Below, piece by piece: positions 45,921 to 60,763 of a stretch of 64,000 bases of DNA (positions are counted from its first letter, which is position 1; every line of letters starts with the position of its first letter). This DNA is from Sclerodactyla briareus (Eukaryota; Echinodermata; Holothuroidea; Dendrochirotida; Sclerodactylidae), in NCBI GenBank assembly GCA_026419785.1, contig JAODTK010005646.1, positions 124,001 through 188,000 of the forward strand. The letters are read 5' to 3'. A program made the translations under genes and the position numbers. The notes beneath the pieces were generated by a model. The model saw nothing but the letters and a program-made list of their open reading frames with translations, was not told where the DNA came from and made no database searches.

Positions 45921-48900
45921 CAGCAATGTAAGTTGTTGATGCGTCTGGGTCCGCATGGTGAGACGAGACTAAAATTAAAGTGGAGAAATAACTGGTATGA
46001 ACAACTTATATTACAACACGTGGGAAATACATGGCTAACTACAGACACCGACTATACGGGTTAGGTGTCGTCGGCTGGACAGACAGAGTGAGAAGAGGCC
46101 GATTGGAAGACGGTACCGGTACTTCTCTTATATACTGATGCATATCATTACATTGCTATCATGGATGTGTCAATTAACTATGAGATGTCATTGGCTAAAA
46201 CACACATGGTAATGAATAATCATAGCACATCCCTAATACGTCACTCCTGTTATTAACAGACTCTCTGTGGGCTTGTTCATTACATCTGGAGTATCTTCAA
46301 CAACTATCAATCTAGGCTCGATCGCACGCAATGGTGAATAATACTGCAGCTGACGCGATATAGGCCCTACAGTTTGTATGCAAAATTGTACACTGTGATA
46401 ATGATATACTTCTTAAAACTATTGTCGGTTAGTCGACATTTAAAGTTCTCCCTGGATTTATAACTCGTTATAATTCACTTTCACACACTACTCCAGTACT
46501 CCTACATACATAGGTCATGTGGTATTAAAGAGAGACGTCTTATTCAAGTCATCTTGTAGAGAATCCAATACTTGGTTTGCCGCAAAACTTCCCCTCAATG
46601 TTGTATTCAAGTGTATATATAGATTTAAGATTTAAGAAAGAGCATCCACAATTTCCTGAAGAGTTGCTATTAACCCATCCACATGTCAAGTCTTTACTAT
46701 GGTTGGAGTTTTTGTCTTGTTTCCTTTTTTGTATTGTTCTGTTTTGTTTGCTTGTTGCGGGAGGGGATTTTGGCTTCGGGTGGCGGGGGGGGGGGGGGGG
46801 GGGGGGGGGGTGTACACGTGTATTTGATTGCATTCATAGCCTTGTTAACTATATAGTATACTTCAGGGAGTAAGCTTCTTTTATAAGCCCATTCAGGTTT
46901 CTAGTTCACTCCCTTCCACATATTATATACTAGTATGTGATATATTATAATGTCGGTAGAATTGTTGTGGTAAAAGAATATACATATCAATATCATCCCT
47001 CAATAGTTTCCGATAATATGAGCTCAATATGAGAGGGGGAGAATAGGTAACATACGCTGAAAGTATTCAGTAATTCACTAGATTTTATAAATTATGGTCG
47101 AGCATTCAAAGGCTGGAAAACTCTTCCGGCGACGAAGCACATGTGAACTGCGGGCAATATGACGCGGCGATAGATGTTTACATTCCGAAATCGATCGTCA
47201 ATCGAGCAGTTTTAGAAAAATAAACTAAGATCACATGAGGAAGGTCGTTCCCCTCTCCTGTTTATGAATGGGAATAATAAATAGTCCTAGATACCCAGGC
47301 TTTGCTTTCGTCGAACTAAAACCAGGTATGACGTCCATATAGGCAGATAGGAGGCGAAGTCTTCCAAACAGAGACCCTCGTAGTGTCATTATCCCTGAAT
47401 ATCACCGTGACAAAATTACCGATGTTAAAAAAAAATCTCTTCCGCATTGGTAAGTAAATCTCACGAACAGGTCCTCTACACTTCCGGAACATTCTTCAGC
47501 GAAGACACTCGCAAACGCGCGTGGTACATTCTTCCACAGCAAAGCTAATGCTGGAAACTGATACTCAATTTATTCCCCGCAGACACAAACATCACTGACA
47601 CTGAAGGGTGTGAAGCAGCGAATTCCGACCGGTGACAGAGGAAACTCTCCGCGTGGTCAACAGTGCTTCCTCGTATTGCTAAGATCACTTGCTACCTTGG
47701 TTCTTATAGGAATGTCTCCGTGTACTTTCGCCAACTATTACTACATTAGTAAATCTGTCGTTTCCACCACAACCAATCCTTCTGTACACAAGCTGACATA
47801 TAACAGCCACGGCTCAATCAGTTATATGTCGATCGCCAGGGTTGCCGTTCTTGTCGAAGATGGGAAAGAATAGGCCAGACAGCCAGTCAGAGTACAACCT
47901 GCATGCTAACAACCCCCCCCCGAATTGTCGTATCGTCAGTTATTTCCATGAACTGCATTGATAGGAGTGGTAAATGACTGCTGATTGCATAGGATACAAG
48001 GATAAGAAGCAATCCTGATGTTATCGGACTGTTTATCAGTGCTTGATACTATAATAACCAAATAATCGATCGATACCACCCCAAACCGCCTCCCCCCCCC
48101 CCAAAAAAATGTGGCATGGTTGGTTAGATGTGGTAATGTTTGTAAGTATCTTAATTGCGAGACTGTATAGGTTATCTAGAAAATGTAAGCTAAATTAAGT
48201 TTGTCTAAAAATTATAGAATATCTGAGCAGAGAAACTAACCTACGCGTCTCAAGCCCCCCCTGTGTTATATTCTAGCGAGGCGTGGACACTCACTGCTGA
48301 GCTGAAGTTGTGATTGCGTGAGTGATGATAATTTATTTCCCGCAGCTCCAAATGCTGATGGAATTTGGAAACCGGGTTACTATCGGAATAATATATAAAA
48401 ACATCAGATATCGGTTCAATATAGCTATGAATGAGGCGAAAATGCGAATGAACCAGAGAGTCCTGGAGTGCCGATAGTACAATGCGAGCTACGTGCAACG
48501 AGAGTAATCGTGCCAGATAAATGAATCTCTGCTGTGATCACAGGAGCTACGTGCCAGTTAGATACTGCGACAACGACAACTGCTCTTTTAACATAACGTT
48601 GTTCCACATTCACGTTTGAAAACACAAATGACAACTGACCACTGTCAATGCAACGAATTAAACAGAGTGGGTACCTTTCCTCTCTCGCCAATGAGGCGTT
48701 GTACAAAGTTCTAGAGTTATCTCAGCTTCGTTATTACGCTTGCTACCCTAAAGTGAGGAGTGCACACGCACAGCTAAAAACAAAGGAATATTTGAATGGC
48801 GAATACATCAGCAAAAAGCCACTCTGAAGGACATGCAACATTGAAACTAAATAGGTGTATATTGATTAGACTATCAGGTCTTGCCATAGGTCCTCCTTGA

Positions 48901-49585
48901 CCGTCCAATCAATAAGATGAGACCCTCATAAGAGACACTAATCGTCACAAAAATGTTTAGGGACATTTTCTCTCTTTAATTATTCAATGGGACGGAAGCG
49001 AGAGAGAGGAGAAGAATAGCAATATACTAAAGCAGTATTACACGAGACAACAAATTTATGAGAAATTTGAGGAACTATGGAAATCACGGGAGGTGGGGAC
49101 GACGATGGGAAGGCCGCCCATGGCCCCTATACAGAAGTAATGCCACCATGATAACAGAAAAAGACAAGGAAAGGCATTCACTCATAAATTGAAGAGATTC
49201 ATTTCAAGATCTGTGGAGAATCGTAGGTTTTTATTCGGAATCTCATAAGAGTTTATTTGGTACAAGATTCTCAGAAGTACATTACATTAACTTCGTATTA
49301 TAGGGGATCCTCTGTGGTTTCATCCCTGAGATGTCACAAAGGCAAAAATTTGCTGATTTTTCCCCATCGGTACACTCGAATTGGATGACATTAGGTCTGC
49401 CGATTCGGCTGTTATAATGTAATGAGTAGAAGGTATCAAATGTCTTGTCATATTTACATAAATATTGGCTTGCTTGAACAAATCCGTAGTGATACTGATC
49501 CGGAACTTTCTTACATGATAGTAATCATATAGTTCCATATTTGTTGATAATGACCAGTCACTGTTGAGGAATTCGTAATGGTATC
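45921..49585. other. Non-duplicated sequence; no gene recognised
   Basis: Frames up to 98 codons only (46577-46873 is a G-run artefact; 47610-47873 has 87 codons without motifs; 48425-48706 minus, 93 codons, without motifs). Contains the 46784 G run and C runs at 47909 and 48090. Confidence 0.45.
46784..46810 (+). repeat. 27-base G run
   Basis: An uninterrupted G homopolymer. Similar G or C runs of 10 or more occur at many points in the window (for example 12206, 21556, 25491, 26781, 34207, 36290, 50087, 61040). True lengths are uncertain because such runs are poorly measured by sequencing. Confidence 0.8.
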
Positions 49586-51480
49586 GGCAGGGGCGGCGAT
49601 CACGGGGGCGGGGTAGGGGGGGGCGGAGGGACATGTCCCCCAGTCTTTTTGGGGGGGGGACAGTATATCGGGGGGGGGCGGGGGGACATGTCCCCCAGTA
49701 TTTTTTGGGGGGGGGGGACATTTAAATCAAGTATCCCCCATATTCTGCGGGACTGGTGAAAAAAATCCTATAATCATTACGTACAGTACGGCCATAACAC
49801 AGAAGTCTACCACTCAACATTTCTTATTAGATTGACTCAAATTTTCGTTGAGAAGGCCGAACTGCAAAAAAAAAATTCGCGAGGGCGCGCATATCCATCT
49901 TTTGTCCGTTCCATGTATAAGACAGTGGGCCTACGTGTACATAAACTTGTCAGATTCTGGCAAAATATGACTTGTTTTGTCCATAAGTGGTCCTCCTGCG
50001 GGTTCGTCCCATCTTTTTCGAGTGTGTGAACATATAGGTAGCCCACGAGGAGAAACTTTGGGTTGAGGACTCGATTCAGTTGCATCCCCCCCCCCCCCCA
50101 CTACAACCACTGCCGGAATCAATGCCATTTTCTCAGCACTGCACACATTTTAGTCTACTCTGATCCTTATTTGTTCGATTGCTTGCCAGACTGACGTGCT
50201 GTTTTTATGGAAGATGAGATTGAAACGTTATTATGTCACGAAAAACAACAGGGCAGGGGATCCGTGCAAGTATATGAGGTTACTGATTGACGTATGGAAC
50301 TATCAGGGCGCGGAGCGGGCGCGAAACATTCTGAGAAATGAGGGGAAATTGGCCGAAAATTTTGAGCGGAAACATATCGAAAAATGACCAAATTGCCTGC
50401 AAACTGGCTCAATTCCTTCTAATCAAATGCCCGAAAAATTCACCCATTTTCCATGAACAGTGCATGTTCGAGCAAATTTATTTCAATCTGCGGCAGCCTC
50501 CAAAACCCAATTGCAGGGTCCTCGATGGAATCTCTCTAAGACATGGCTATGGAGAATGAGAGACAACGATGAAGAATGTAAGGCTTAACATCGATCCGTT
50601 TTTCGGCACTTTACTGTCAATTTCAGTGATTTGCATACTGCATAAGTGGGATTGGTCTGGTAGGACTATTATTCTTCGTTTACGTTACGCGTCAACTGAT
50701 GGTGGCGCGCGAATTGTAATGACTAAACATAGATCCAGTTCCTTCAAGAGTACTTCTTGAGATATACATTTCAGAAATTTATTGTCAATTTTGGGGATGT
50801 TGCTTACTGGCACAAGACATGGGAACATGGGAAGTACCGTTTCCGGCAATCTGGGGGATTCGTAGGCTCAAAATGTCCTTGTACCTAGACGAGACCACTG
50901 ATGCTGGCCCAAATTGGTAGGAATAAAAAACATCGATTAGTTCGTTTTCTTTCTTGAAATCCACATTCCTGAAAATTATTGCCAATTTTAGAGATGTTGC
51001 TCACTGCATACAGCGCGGCATTGCCGTTTCCCTGGCAATCTGAGGGGGTCAATAAAACAAATTTCCCCTGTGAACCCTACGCCACCACCTGGATGGTGGC
51101 GCTGGCCCCGACTTTAAGGAATACATCATGATCAGAATCTTCAAGACGTTCTACAAATATAATTCTGAAATGTATTGCCATTTAAGGACGTTAATTACCG
51201 CCATACGTCCGTCAGGGACATGCCGCTTCCCTGTGTTTCTGGGCATCTGGGTGGTCCTGGTAAACCTTTTTTTTTTTTTTTTTGTACCCTACCTTCAACA
51301 ACCCGACGGTGACTCGAATTGTACGGAATAAACATTGAATCAGTTCCTTCAAGAATGTTTTTGAAATAAAAAAAGCGGAATTTATTGACACTTTTAGGGA
51401 TGGTTGCTTTTACTGCCATATGGCCCCAGGAGTGCCGTTTCCTGCAATCTGGCGAGTCTGTAAAACGAAAAAAATTTTCC
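49586..51480 (+). repeat. Interspersed repeat with ~200-bp tandem core, copy 2
   Basis: The start, CAGGGGCGGCGATCACGGGG, resembles the outer end of the unit B insertion. Near the head the palindrome GGGGACATGTCCCC occurs twice (about 49630 and 49684) inside a ~55-bp direct repeat. Then follow the same middle segment as copy 1 and tandem units at about 50590, 50730, 50933, 51130 and 51335. No matching 3' terminal repeat or target duplication was found (ends near GTCCCCCTG at 51495). It has no convincing coding frame. Confidence 0.72.
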
Positions 51481-52327
51481 ATCGAATCTTGTGTCCCCCT
51501 GCTGCTTATACTGATACTCTTGAAATCGCTAAGGTCTCCCCATTCAAAAGAAGAGACTACGTAACTAACGCTTTTGTGCACGATGCACAACTGTAACATT
51601 CATGGCAAAGCCTAATTAGTTTGAGCATGTTGAGAGAGGGTCGGACGATACACTCTTTTCCATGCCACCATGACCATGTTATTCCGATCACTTCGACTCC
51701 AGTAACAAAGAAACACCGCACAGTTGACATTGAAGAATCACCATAACGAACTCATCAACAGCCTTGTCAAAATACGCTGGCATCTTCTATCGACTTTGTA
51801 CAAGATCTCTCCATGCTCCTCTTCGAGTGTATCCAAAAATGTTCCTCCCGTATTTTCATGGAATTAATTGTGTATGACTATTCACTATCCGTACAAACAC
51901 GAGAGTGGTCGCAAGTCTTTTCTGCAACATAGGCATATAAGCGCAAACATGGAAGCGCCGATTGAAAACTATTTGACAACCATAATTGACCAATTCTACC
52001 GGACAAATTCGAATTGCGTAACTCGTAGTTCGATATTCAAGACCAAATTGAAATTAATACCATGGCGTTATCATAAACCAGAATGATGTTTTATCCCATC
52101 CCATCACCGCCTTACAACTATGTCAGTTGTATTAAGAGATTGATTCTCTTTTCGCCATGGTCACCAGGTCTTGATAGACAGAGATTGTCTTTCTAGTGCC
52201 CTACCTGCATTCATACATTCCACGTATGGGAAGAAATAAAGAAATTGAATATGACGGCCTACACGCCGATTTACAGCCCCATTTTTTACAGCTGTTTTTC
52301 CTTTTACAATGTTGCACCAATTTATAC

Positions 52328-52390
52328 CCTCCTAACCATCCCCACCCCACACACCTCACCGGGTATGGGGTGGTTTGTTAATTTAGGAGG
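52328..52390. repeat. Short inverted repeat
   Basis: CCTCCTAACC...CCACCCCA pairs with TGGGGTGG...TTAGGAGG, giving an 8-bp outer stem and an inner C-rich/G-rich stem. No flanking duplication or associated gene was seen. Confidence 0.5.
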
Positions 52391-55300
52391 CATCGGAACC
52401 TAACATTTGAGACGAAAATACTTGCAGCCTCCGCCGCAACAGTTGGCGCTCCCCTGCACCATGACACCTGAGGGCATGATAACATATACGTCATATGTGG
52501 GTCTGGTCGTTCTGAGACCGATGTTTTGCTGGCAGAACTCGGGGGGCTGAATGCAAAAGTGCTCTGAATTGATTTCCTCAGGAATTGTTGGGCGCCGTCT
52601 GTAATGTCTTACACTTCAAACATCGAATACATTATTGGCAAACTTCAAACTCCATTCAACGAATTTTGTCGAGCCATTCGTGCGGCTTAGTGAGTCGGTA
52701 GGAATGTGTTAGGCCTCCTAGCATAGACAATGACCGTGAAATCGGTTCCAGTAAAACCGACCATTTTTCGCAGTGCGGTTGGACAATTAGGAAAATCTCC
52801 TATTTAAACGCTACCTCGTGTAAAAAGTGGACCCTCGAAAGTAGCGAGGCTCGGATACTGAAGCTTAATAGCTCTGCCATTCATTATTCTGAAATGAGAG
52901 GAACTATCAGCAAACCGGTGCACACATACGTACGCAGATTATAAACGACCTCCGTTACTCTAGGGTCACAATAAATCATTGAATATACTTTCACACGAAA
53001 CAATAGTCAAGAAATCGTGTCGTGGAGACAAGTTTTCAGGAATAATATTATTATCATGTGGCTAGTGATTTTCGGCGTACGCTAGCGTGAACCATGACTT
53101 AATTGCAACGCGTCGATCATTTAATAATTAACATAACTGCACAAACTATTTATTCACCAATAATTCAAGAATTATTCAACTGAACGCACTTACCTATTCA
53201 CGCCTCCTGTAAATGGTGTAACAAAAACCTATAAAATCGATGACTTTTGGCCTCCCGTTTCCCCTGTTGTTATGATAAATTCTATAACCAAATATCCTGG
53301 AGAGAGCCCCCGATCGCCTAATATGTCGCAATTGATACGCAGACAGTTACATTAACTCCCCTACCCAGTCCAACAAGAAGATTCAACCGTCAATTGGATT
53401 TGAATCCGGTTCAATGTGGATGTGAATTCCATAAATTGCAAGACCCTTTGACTTTTTTTTTCGTTTCTCCGGTGGGACTGCCTATCAAACATTTTTTGTA
53501 TATGTAGGCGCACCTTTCCTATTCCTCCCTAAACACGTGTATGTCGTTCCAACCGTTCCACCACTCGTGGCATTTTCTCATTCACTCTGCCACTGTTAAA
53601 TCGGACAGCCACCCGGTTTACTCTACTAACTACCATGGACAATTAGATTTTTACAATTTTTTTCCCCCAATAAAAGCATTTTCAGCGAGAGGCATAAGAA
53701 ATGTTCACAGTGTTTTTATACCAAATCGCGCCAAGCATATATGTACATATAGCAACATTTTTTTTTCAAGTCCTCTTATTGGTTCGCCTAACAAACTACA
53801 ACGAAGCATGTATTAAGTCATGAAGCAACCATTGTTGGATACCCCCGCTCTTTCTTTCTTCTCCTCATGGTGGACCGTCTGGGATCGTTATAATACCTGT
53901 GTAAAGTTTTCTAAATGTGACTTTCACAACAACTGCTGCTTCCCGATAGTCCAGGACTACCTTCCACCTTCCCAACTGTTGACTTGGGGGCATTCCATCC
54001 CTGGATCTTCACCTTTTTACCCTTCGGAAAACCATGTAACGGTGTGTGACCCCTCCTCGTCAAATTAGGTCTCTAACTTCTCTCTAGAAAAGCCTCATCA
54101 ATTCCTCTCCTCGGGAGCCTTCCTCATCCGGGAGAGCCTCTTATTTTCTAAGTGTCCAGGCATTAACAACGGAAGAAATTTTATATTCACATGTAAAAGT
54201 ACGGCTGTATTCCTCTTCGTAGTCTCCACCAATGCAATTATGACAGATAAACGACTGCGAATGATAGAAGCACCAATATGACCGCACATGATTACTAATT
54301 GTACATCTATTTAGATACGTATATAATTATATACCATATTGGATATCCAAATCGGTATTATTAACACCAAGCACAGAGTTCTCCCACATCGGCGCCATTG
54401 TCTAACTCATTCCTAATGAACCCCATACGCCAATATATCTCAAATCTTTGACACAATATCATTCATCACACAAACTAGCTTTTTAGTTCACAAATCCGAT
54501 GTCATCACACAACTCAATTGGAAATGTCCAGTAACCTATGGGCGATATGAAAAGGTGCTTTCATGCCAGCGAGCGCCATAACTTATGAGCACCTGGCGGC
54601 TCGCGACAGGCATATTGAACACAATGAACGACTGATTTTCCCCCTCGTTGTGTTTTTCCTTGCACACGAACCGCGAACTGTCCCTTGTAGTCGTCCTATA
54701 GGACTGAATAACCACCAGTCTAATGAAGGTACAGCACAATGATTATTCTTTGGTATTAACAATAATATTGGACGAAAAACAATGAAAACCGGTTTTAGAC
54801 AGCGTCAATCATTTGTGAATAGCGCCACGCCGTTCCTCTGGCAAATTTTCGAGTCAGGCCGAAGCCGGCCTGGACGTGGAATCGTCGTCGTTCTCTTCTC
54901 TCGAATCGCCTTCTCTGCTCTCGCCTCAGAATGTTATCCCATTTCTGTTGAATTGAAACGAACGTAAAGGAACTGGGACTCTAAAATATTGGGACTCTAC
55001 AATCTCAACCATCGACGAGACATGATTGGGGTGGAAACTTGATCTCAGGCCGAGTGCGCTGTACAGTGTTTTCAACCTCTTTTTTTGTTTTATCCTGTTT
55101 AAAATCCGCCGCTTCGCCGAGTGGGCAAACCCTGAATATTTTTTGTAGGCTTGTAATATGGCTGGACAAGTGAAGCGTGTCCACATTAGGGTCAGACCCG
55201 TGGAAGCATATTCACGAACAAACGAATTGACGTGAGTAGAGTGAGATAGAAGATACAATGCCTCGAAAAAAGTTAATTTTCATTCAAAAGATATTGGATA

Positions 55301-55518
55301 CCTGTCGGATATTCTTATTACTTTCTTCTTTCTTTCTTTTTTTTTCTTTTTTTTTTTTTTTTGCAATTGCGACCCAATTCCCAACCGTGAATGGTTCCAA
55401 GGTTTATATGAATTTCTTCTCTCAACCTGCTCCGTTGATTCCTTGGAACGAAACATTCTATGTTCAACAATGATCCATCGTCACTACCGATTCTCATATA
55501 TACCGCAATGAATAGTTT

Positions 55519-55845
55519 AATCACCCGTAACTGTTTGACTATTACTGTTCCGGGTTATGGTACCGTATGGTTCTAAGCAGTAGATTCCAGCATTAGCTTC
55601 CGTGAAGTATAGAAGTAATAGCTGTTTTCGTTTTACTACAGTACCGGTTTGGCTGTTATGTGGTACAGCCATTCCGATTGTGAGTACAGCAACCACGGTA
55701 CAATACCCTTCATAACGAAATGCTTCGTACCTAAACCGAGTTATGTTTGTTGTCGCTCTACTTACCCGTAATCGTTTGATCTTCTACTGTTCCAAGGTAC
55801 GGAAGGTACGTCTGGTTCCAGTAGTAACCTCCCGGCATTGAGATC
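55519..55845 (+). repeat. Spaced direct repeat
   Basis: An approximately 75-bp diverged word set, ACCCGTAACTGTTTGA-CTACTGTTCC-GGTAC...GGTTC...AGTAG...GCATT, occurs at 55524 and again at about 55766. The two copies are about 245 bp apart. No gene is recognised in or near it. Confidence 0.45.
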
Positions 55846-58104
55846 CTCAAACAAAACAACCAGAGAATCCGGGCCGGCGTCAAATGTGGACAGACGCATT
55901 ACAACGTGAAAAGAGCTGTACCTGGCGTCACGAAATAGGAAGATGATAATTATAGTCGTCTGCTCTTGGACAATACTTGCTCTACCAACTGGAGTACTTG
56001 GCTAAACATTTCGGAGGTCATCAATACACGTTTGTTCCTAAACGAGGACACGCCACTCTCGTCCTGCAGTGATGCCGCTGTTATGATTCTGCAGCGTATA
56101 GAGGTTTGGGCACACTCAACAAATGCCGTGTTCCCTACCAATCCGCTTCGGTCCCTAAGCAGTTTTACGACCCCTGTTATGGTCCATAGTTGTAATTTAT
56201 CGGATTAGTTGGTGGTTCCAATTACATCAGAACGTGACTGCTTCCTCAAGTAAAAGTGCAACACATGGATCACCCTAATCGTCTCAATGATATGTTATCA
56301 TGTTTTTGTCGGGAAACACGCATCTATCCATACTACGACACGAGTGCATTGATACTTGAAACATTATGGTTTCCACGGAATCAGTCATAAGACAGGCCTA
56401 CTTTACCCCCCCCCCCAGCGCAAGCAGAGATAAACCGTATATGTTACCCAAAAGGTTGTACTTTCACCAATACAAACCAAACAACCCCAAAGAGGTATAG
56501 GTGTGCCTCGAGGGAAAATAGAAAAGAAAAGAGTTCAAATCTGTGCACTAGAAAGAGGAATGATCCCCTGCCTCTCGTCACAGAGCCAAATCGACAAACA
56601 AGCACAAATGGACGGGGACCGATGACATGTGATGTTTTCATTGAAGACAGAACTTTTTACGTCTCGCAAAATTCGTTTGGCTCACCTCTCCTCGGGAATG
56701 ATTAGTCCATGAACTAAATGACCTACTCGACAATGGACTGTAGTTGAACATCGGCGGCTTCGTATACTGCCATGAGAAATCCACTTCTAGCACGGATAAC
56801 TAGGACGAGCGGGAAGAAGAAAGATAAGACTGGATATATATGCAAATGTAGATTAGGCCGTATTGGTATAGGCCTATGTATATATGTAGTACTGTGTGAT
56901 TGTGCGGCTTTCTAAAATCTTCTTGTGGCTAATCGCTACAAGACGTTAAATGTCACTATTCTGGCTCGGGCGCTATATAATCGCAAGCCCCGCTTCCACA
57001 TACAATCACGATATCGCAAAATACACGGCCAAAAACACTATACGGCCAATGCATTATTTAATAAAACTACTTCGCCACCGAAACGCAGTACACACCATGA
57101 ATCTTTTTTTTGTTGGTTTGAATGCATTAATGTAACGTACAGGAAAACCTCAATAAATTTTAAGGAAAATTCCATTTCGTTACCATGGTACTTTAACAGG
57201 CGTCTCAGGATTATTTGATTACCGGTATAGCAGAGGTATAGATCATGCACGGTTTCTGAGCTAAGAGGGATACACATCAAAGTCGGGTAAGTAACAGGTC
57301 CTCTCTGCCAAATGACTATTCCGCGACAACATGTTAGACATTTTCTCTCAAGATTAGTACATTGGAATGAAGATACGGTGGCAGGTCGAAGTCCTGATTA
57401 ATTGTTCCACAAAGGTCAGTAATGCTGGAAGATGGACATAAGTTAACGGTTTTGCAAACGAACCAAACAACAAATACACAATATATACGCATACGTGAGC
57501 ACCAGAATAACTAATGTTCAAAGTTCATGACCACGTGCAACCTACCGCCAAGAAGTGGAAACGAGAATCGCAATCGACTGACTCCTTTACTGGGGCTGGA
57601 AGACGTGCGACTCATTGGGGGTTGAACTACCAACAAGAAAGAGACTTGGGCTTTACCAAAGGATATACGGGACAAAGTTGAAGCATTCGAGATGTGGATT
57701 AGCAGATAGATCGATTGCCTATCTCACACTGATGAGAGCATGAATGAGGACATCTCAAAGGTGATGAGAGAAAAATATACTTCATCACAGAGATTAAGAG
57801 AATGAAGTGGCAGTACATCTTTACATGGCCATAGCTCAATTACTCTGGGCGCCAGAACAACTCCCTTCAAGAGAAGTAGATGGGAATATTAAATAAAAAG
57901 ACCAGAAACCATGGTAGGCAGAACGTCAACACGACCAATAGAAGGCCTTTACGAACTGACCGAACTGTTGGAGAATGGCGCACCCAGACATTCAGAGCCG
58001 CGTTGGACAACTGACCATATAAGTCCATTTCTCCTCTAAGTAGTCCGTCAGAGGGCATCCTAGCCATGATTACATTTGAATATGGTGGCCTTAGATTGCT
58101 CCTC

Positions 58105-58880
58105 AACAAGTTCGTAACCTCGGTGTAATTATGGACTCAGCGGGACCATGTCTCTCACGGTCGACTTGTTGTAGGACCGCTCTTTTGCTCTCTGGAAATC
58201 ACTAAAATAAGGAATCCTTCTCGATCGAGTGACAACAGAGAAATTGGTACCTGCTTCATCACATCCCGTTTAGATAACTGTAACAGTCTCCTTTTGGTTT
58301 ACCTGTGCAGGCAATTATAAAGTTTACAACTTATTCAGAATTCTTTGCCCGCCTCATAACTTCAAACAGAAATATATCCACATAACCCCTGTCCCTTGAA
58401 GAACTCCATTGGCTTCCTGTTCAGCAACGTACTAATTCAAATTCTATGTCTAACTCATAGGTCCTCTATGGGTAGCACTTCTATCTCTGTGATCTTTTGA
58501 GTCGTCGTGTGTCTACCCGTTTCACTCGAAACAACTCACACGGGGAAATATATCTCTCACAGCCTCTCGTCCGTAACAATTTCTTGGGGGGCCGTGCTTT
58601 CTCGGTATGTGCTCCGGCTGTGGAACGGCCTGCCTCGTGATCTTATAGCTATTGCAAATTTTACCTCCGTTTTAAATCTAAGCTTAAAACTCACCTTTTT
58701 AAAGAGTACTTCTCTCTTGATTTAACTTTTTATACGTCGCTTTTCGGATTTGCTCTTTGACGTTTTTGTTGAGTTTATGGCTATCTTAACATTGTTCTGT
58801 CCCGTGTCTTATCATGTGAGACGCAATGAGATGCTTGCCATGTAATGCGTTTTATAAGAATATATTTACATTACTTACAT
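58105..58880 (+). pseudogene. Second LINE ORF2 C-terminal remnant
   Basis: In successive frames: VRNLGVIMDS (58112), EKLV, ITPV, LHWLPVQQ-like TPLASCSATY (58400), then an open stretch 58507-58725 with RLWNGLPRDLIAIANFTSVL and LKLTFLK. These are the order and motifs of the ORF2 carboxyl end in CR1/L2/Rex1-type elements. The 3' end near 58840-58880 has TGCGTTTTATAAGAATAT and two CTTACATTA-like repeats. It is a different subfamily from the 22435 tail. 5'-truncated and frameshifted. Confidence 0.75.
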
Positions 58881-60763
58881 TATATAAGTGTGTGTTTGGT
58901 GAGTGTGTTTTGTTGGGAATTCGCGGTCGCATACTCACATTGGATTAACTGATGTAGGATGCAAGAACTTTGTAAAGACCGTAACCTATTTAGGGAAACT
59001 ACCACTGAATTATACGTGGGAGGTAGTAATCCCGCGCAGTTGAACGATGGTTTTACAAATTCATCTATAAAGCAAAACTAGCCAATAGCGGTATAACCCA
59101 CGGTGAGTCATTCGACTCAGTGTCACACCACAACACTGTAACCATATCTTTGTAAAGAACAAACACAACAAACAATGATTTAGCTAATGCACAGTCACAA
59201 GAAATACGGCCCTTACTGTAACTCGTATCTTTCTCGAAAAGACGTCTCTGTCTATCGCGAGTCGTAAGGACACTCCACCGGTTCGCTGAAGGAATAAAAT
59301 GAAATAAAATAAAATAAAATAGGAACTTAGCTGTTGTACACACCTTATCTTTCTCGTGATCGAACATCAGTAACGGTACTAAGCCCTGAACTTTCGTTGG
59401 GGACAGGACGCTTGTCGATGGCATCACACACACATTTAGGAGCATATCTGAGAGTGTTCTAATTGCAAGTCTGCATTTTTATGCAGTACACGAATAATAA
59501 CTATCGATCTGTTGTGGTTGCGCTCTTGCAAGAGAACCGTAGAACGTCCGGCAAAAAAAAGAACATCTCAAACAGAAGTGGAGTCACAACAGTAGGGGAC
59601 TGGTACGAACAGTCTCTCGAGGCGCCATAACTGGCGGGTGGTTCGGTGTAGGAGCTCGATGGCATGGCTCAGATGGCAGGGGTCCCCACGCTGGGCGTAT
59701 ATCAGTAGGAGATGGCCCCTCCACTAAACCCCTAACAATGATAAAATGGGGAAAGGTCCACGTCACCTAAACACGGAAATGACATGATGCATATACATAT
59801 TAGACGTTGAAACTGAACCAAACGCAGGGTCTGAACTATCTAGAGCATCAGATTGAGTACGCAGTCGAACGGTAGACCATTGTTATAGATGCCGGACAGA
59901 ATGGCATAGGGGTTTATTCCTCGCCAAAGCCACTTCATGTGAACGAGTGCTGTTGTGGAAATAGGTCCTGCCAGTACATGACGTTGTGCTAGTATAATTG
60001 TAGTTTGTTTTTTATAGTTTTAAAACCTGTCTCATAGGTTATTTGTATTCGTCAATTTGACTGTTGATCATATGTTTCACTGAGATGGAGTGCACTCTAA
60101 TTCATTTATATGTAAAAGAAGATGAGTATATCTCTATTGTTAAGCTCCAAACCTTCAAGCAAGTTTCTGTAATATCCGCGCGAAACGTCTCAGATACGTC
60201 ACGAAATTGAGTTTAACACATTTTGTAGCGTGCAACTTTGTGAATGATCCATTCTATCATAGGAAAACGAAGCGACGAAAGAAATGTCAAAATGGGTCCT
60301 AAGGAAAGTTTGCCCTCGGAGTCATGGTCGGTATCCCAGAGTATATTGGTCAATGACGATGTTGACCAACTGTCAATGAAACATCCAATCTATTATATAA
60401 TAGCAGTTCGACTTTCAACCGAATCATTCGAAATTGATCCCTCGGTACATTCGACCTGAAATGTATGAGCATCCTGTCACTCGGAGATCATTGTGGACTT
60501 AATGTTATCATGATCCACCACTGTGAATGTAAAGGCGATTTAAACGAATCGTTGGCACATGGATGGGTAGATAAATCGATATCAAAGAAATGCATGATCA
60601 CAATCTGACAATTAGCTCACCCAGTCATTCGGATGAGCTGAGCATGTAAACGAACCCACATCGTCGTGGTGCCCCACGCAAGCATTCAGAAGAAGATGCA
60701 GCCCAGTCTTGTAAAACTTGGTGGAGTGCATTAGTCATTGAGAGGCTACACAAGGTATGATGG
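58881..60763. other. No gene recognised
   Basis: The 126-codon minus-strand frame at 59065-59445 crosses the AAAAT microsatellite and has no family motif. The remainder is featureless. Confidence 0.45.
59294..59321 (+). repeat. AAAAT microsatellite
   Basis: About five units of ATAAA/AAAAT. No associated feature. Confidence 0.8.

Larger units (their letters stand above)
51481..58104. other. Intergenic-looking sequence; no gene recognised
   Basis: Frames of 60-110 codons with no recognised motifs (for example 53541-53816, 53820-54068, 54926-55258 minus). A poly-T tract with T/C interruptions lies at 55325-55362 and a C run at 56407. The 52328 inverted repeat and 55519 direct repeat are the only structures noted. 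Confidence 0.45.

Noticed and set aside
46577..46873. 98-codon frame with a glycine-rich run
   Set aside because: The glycine run comes from the 27-base G homopolymer, and the rest has no motif.
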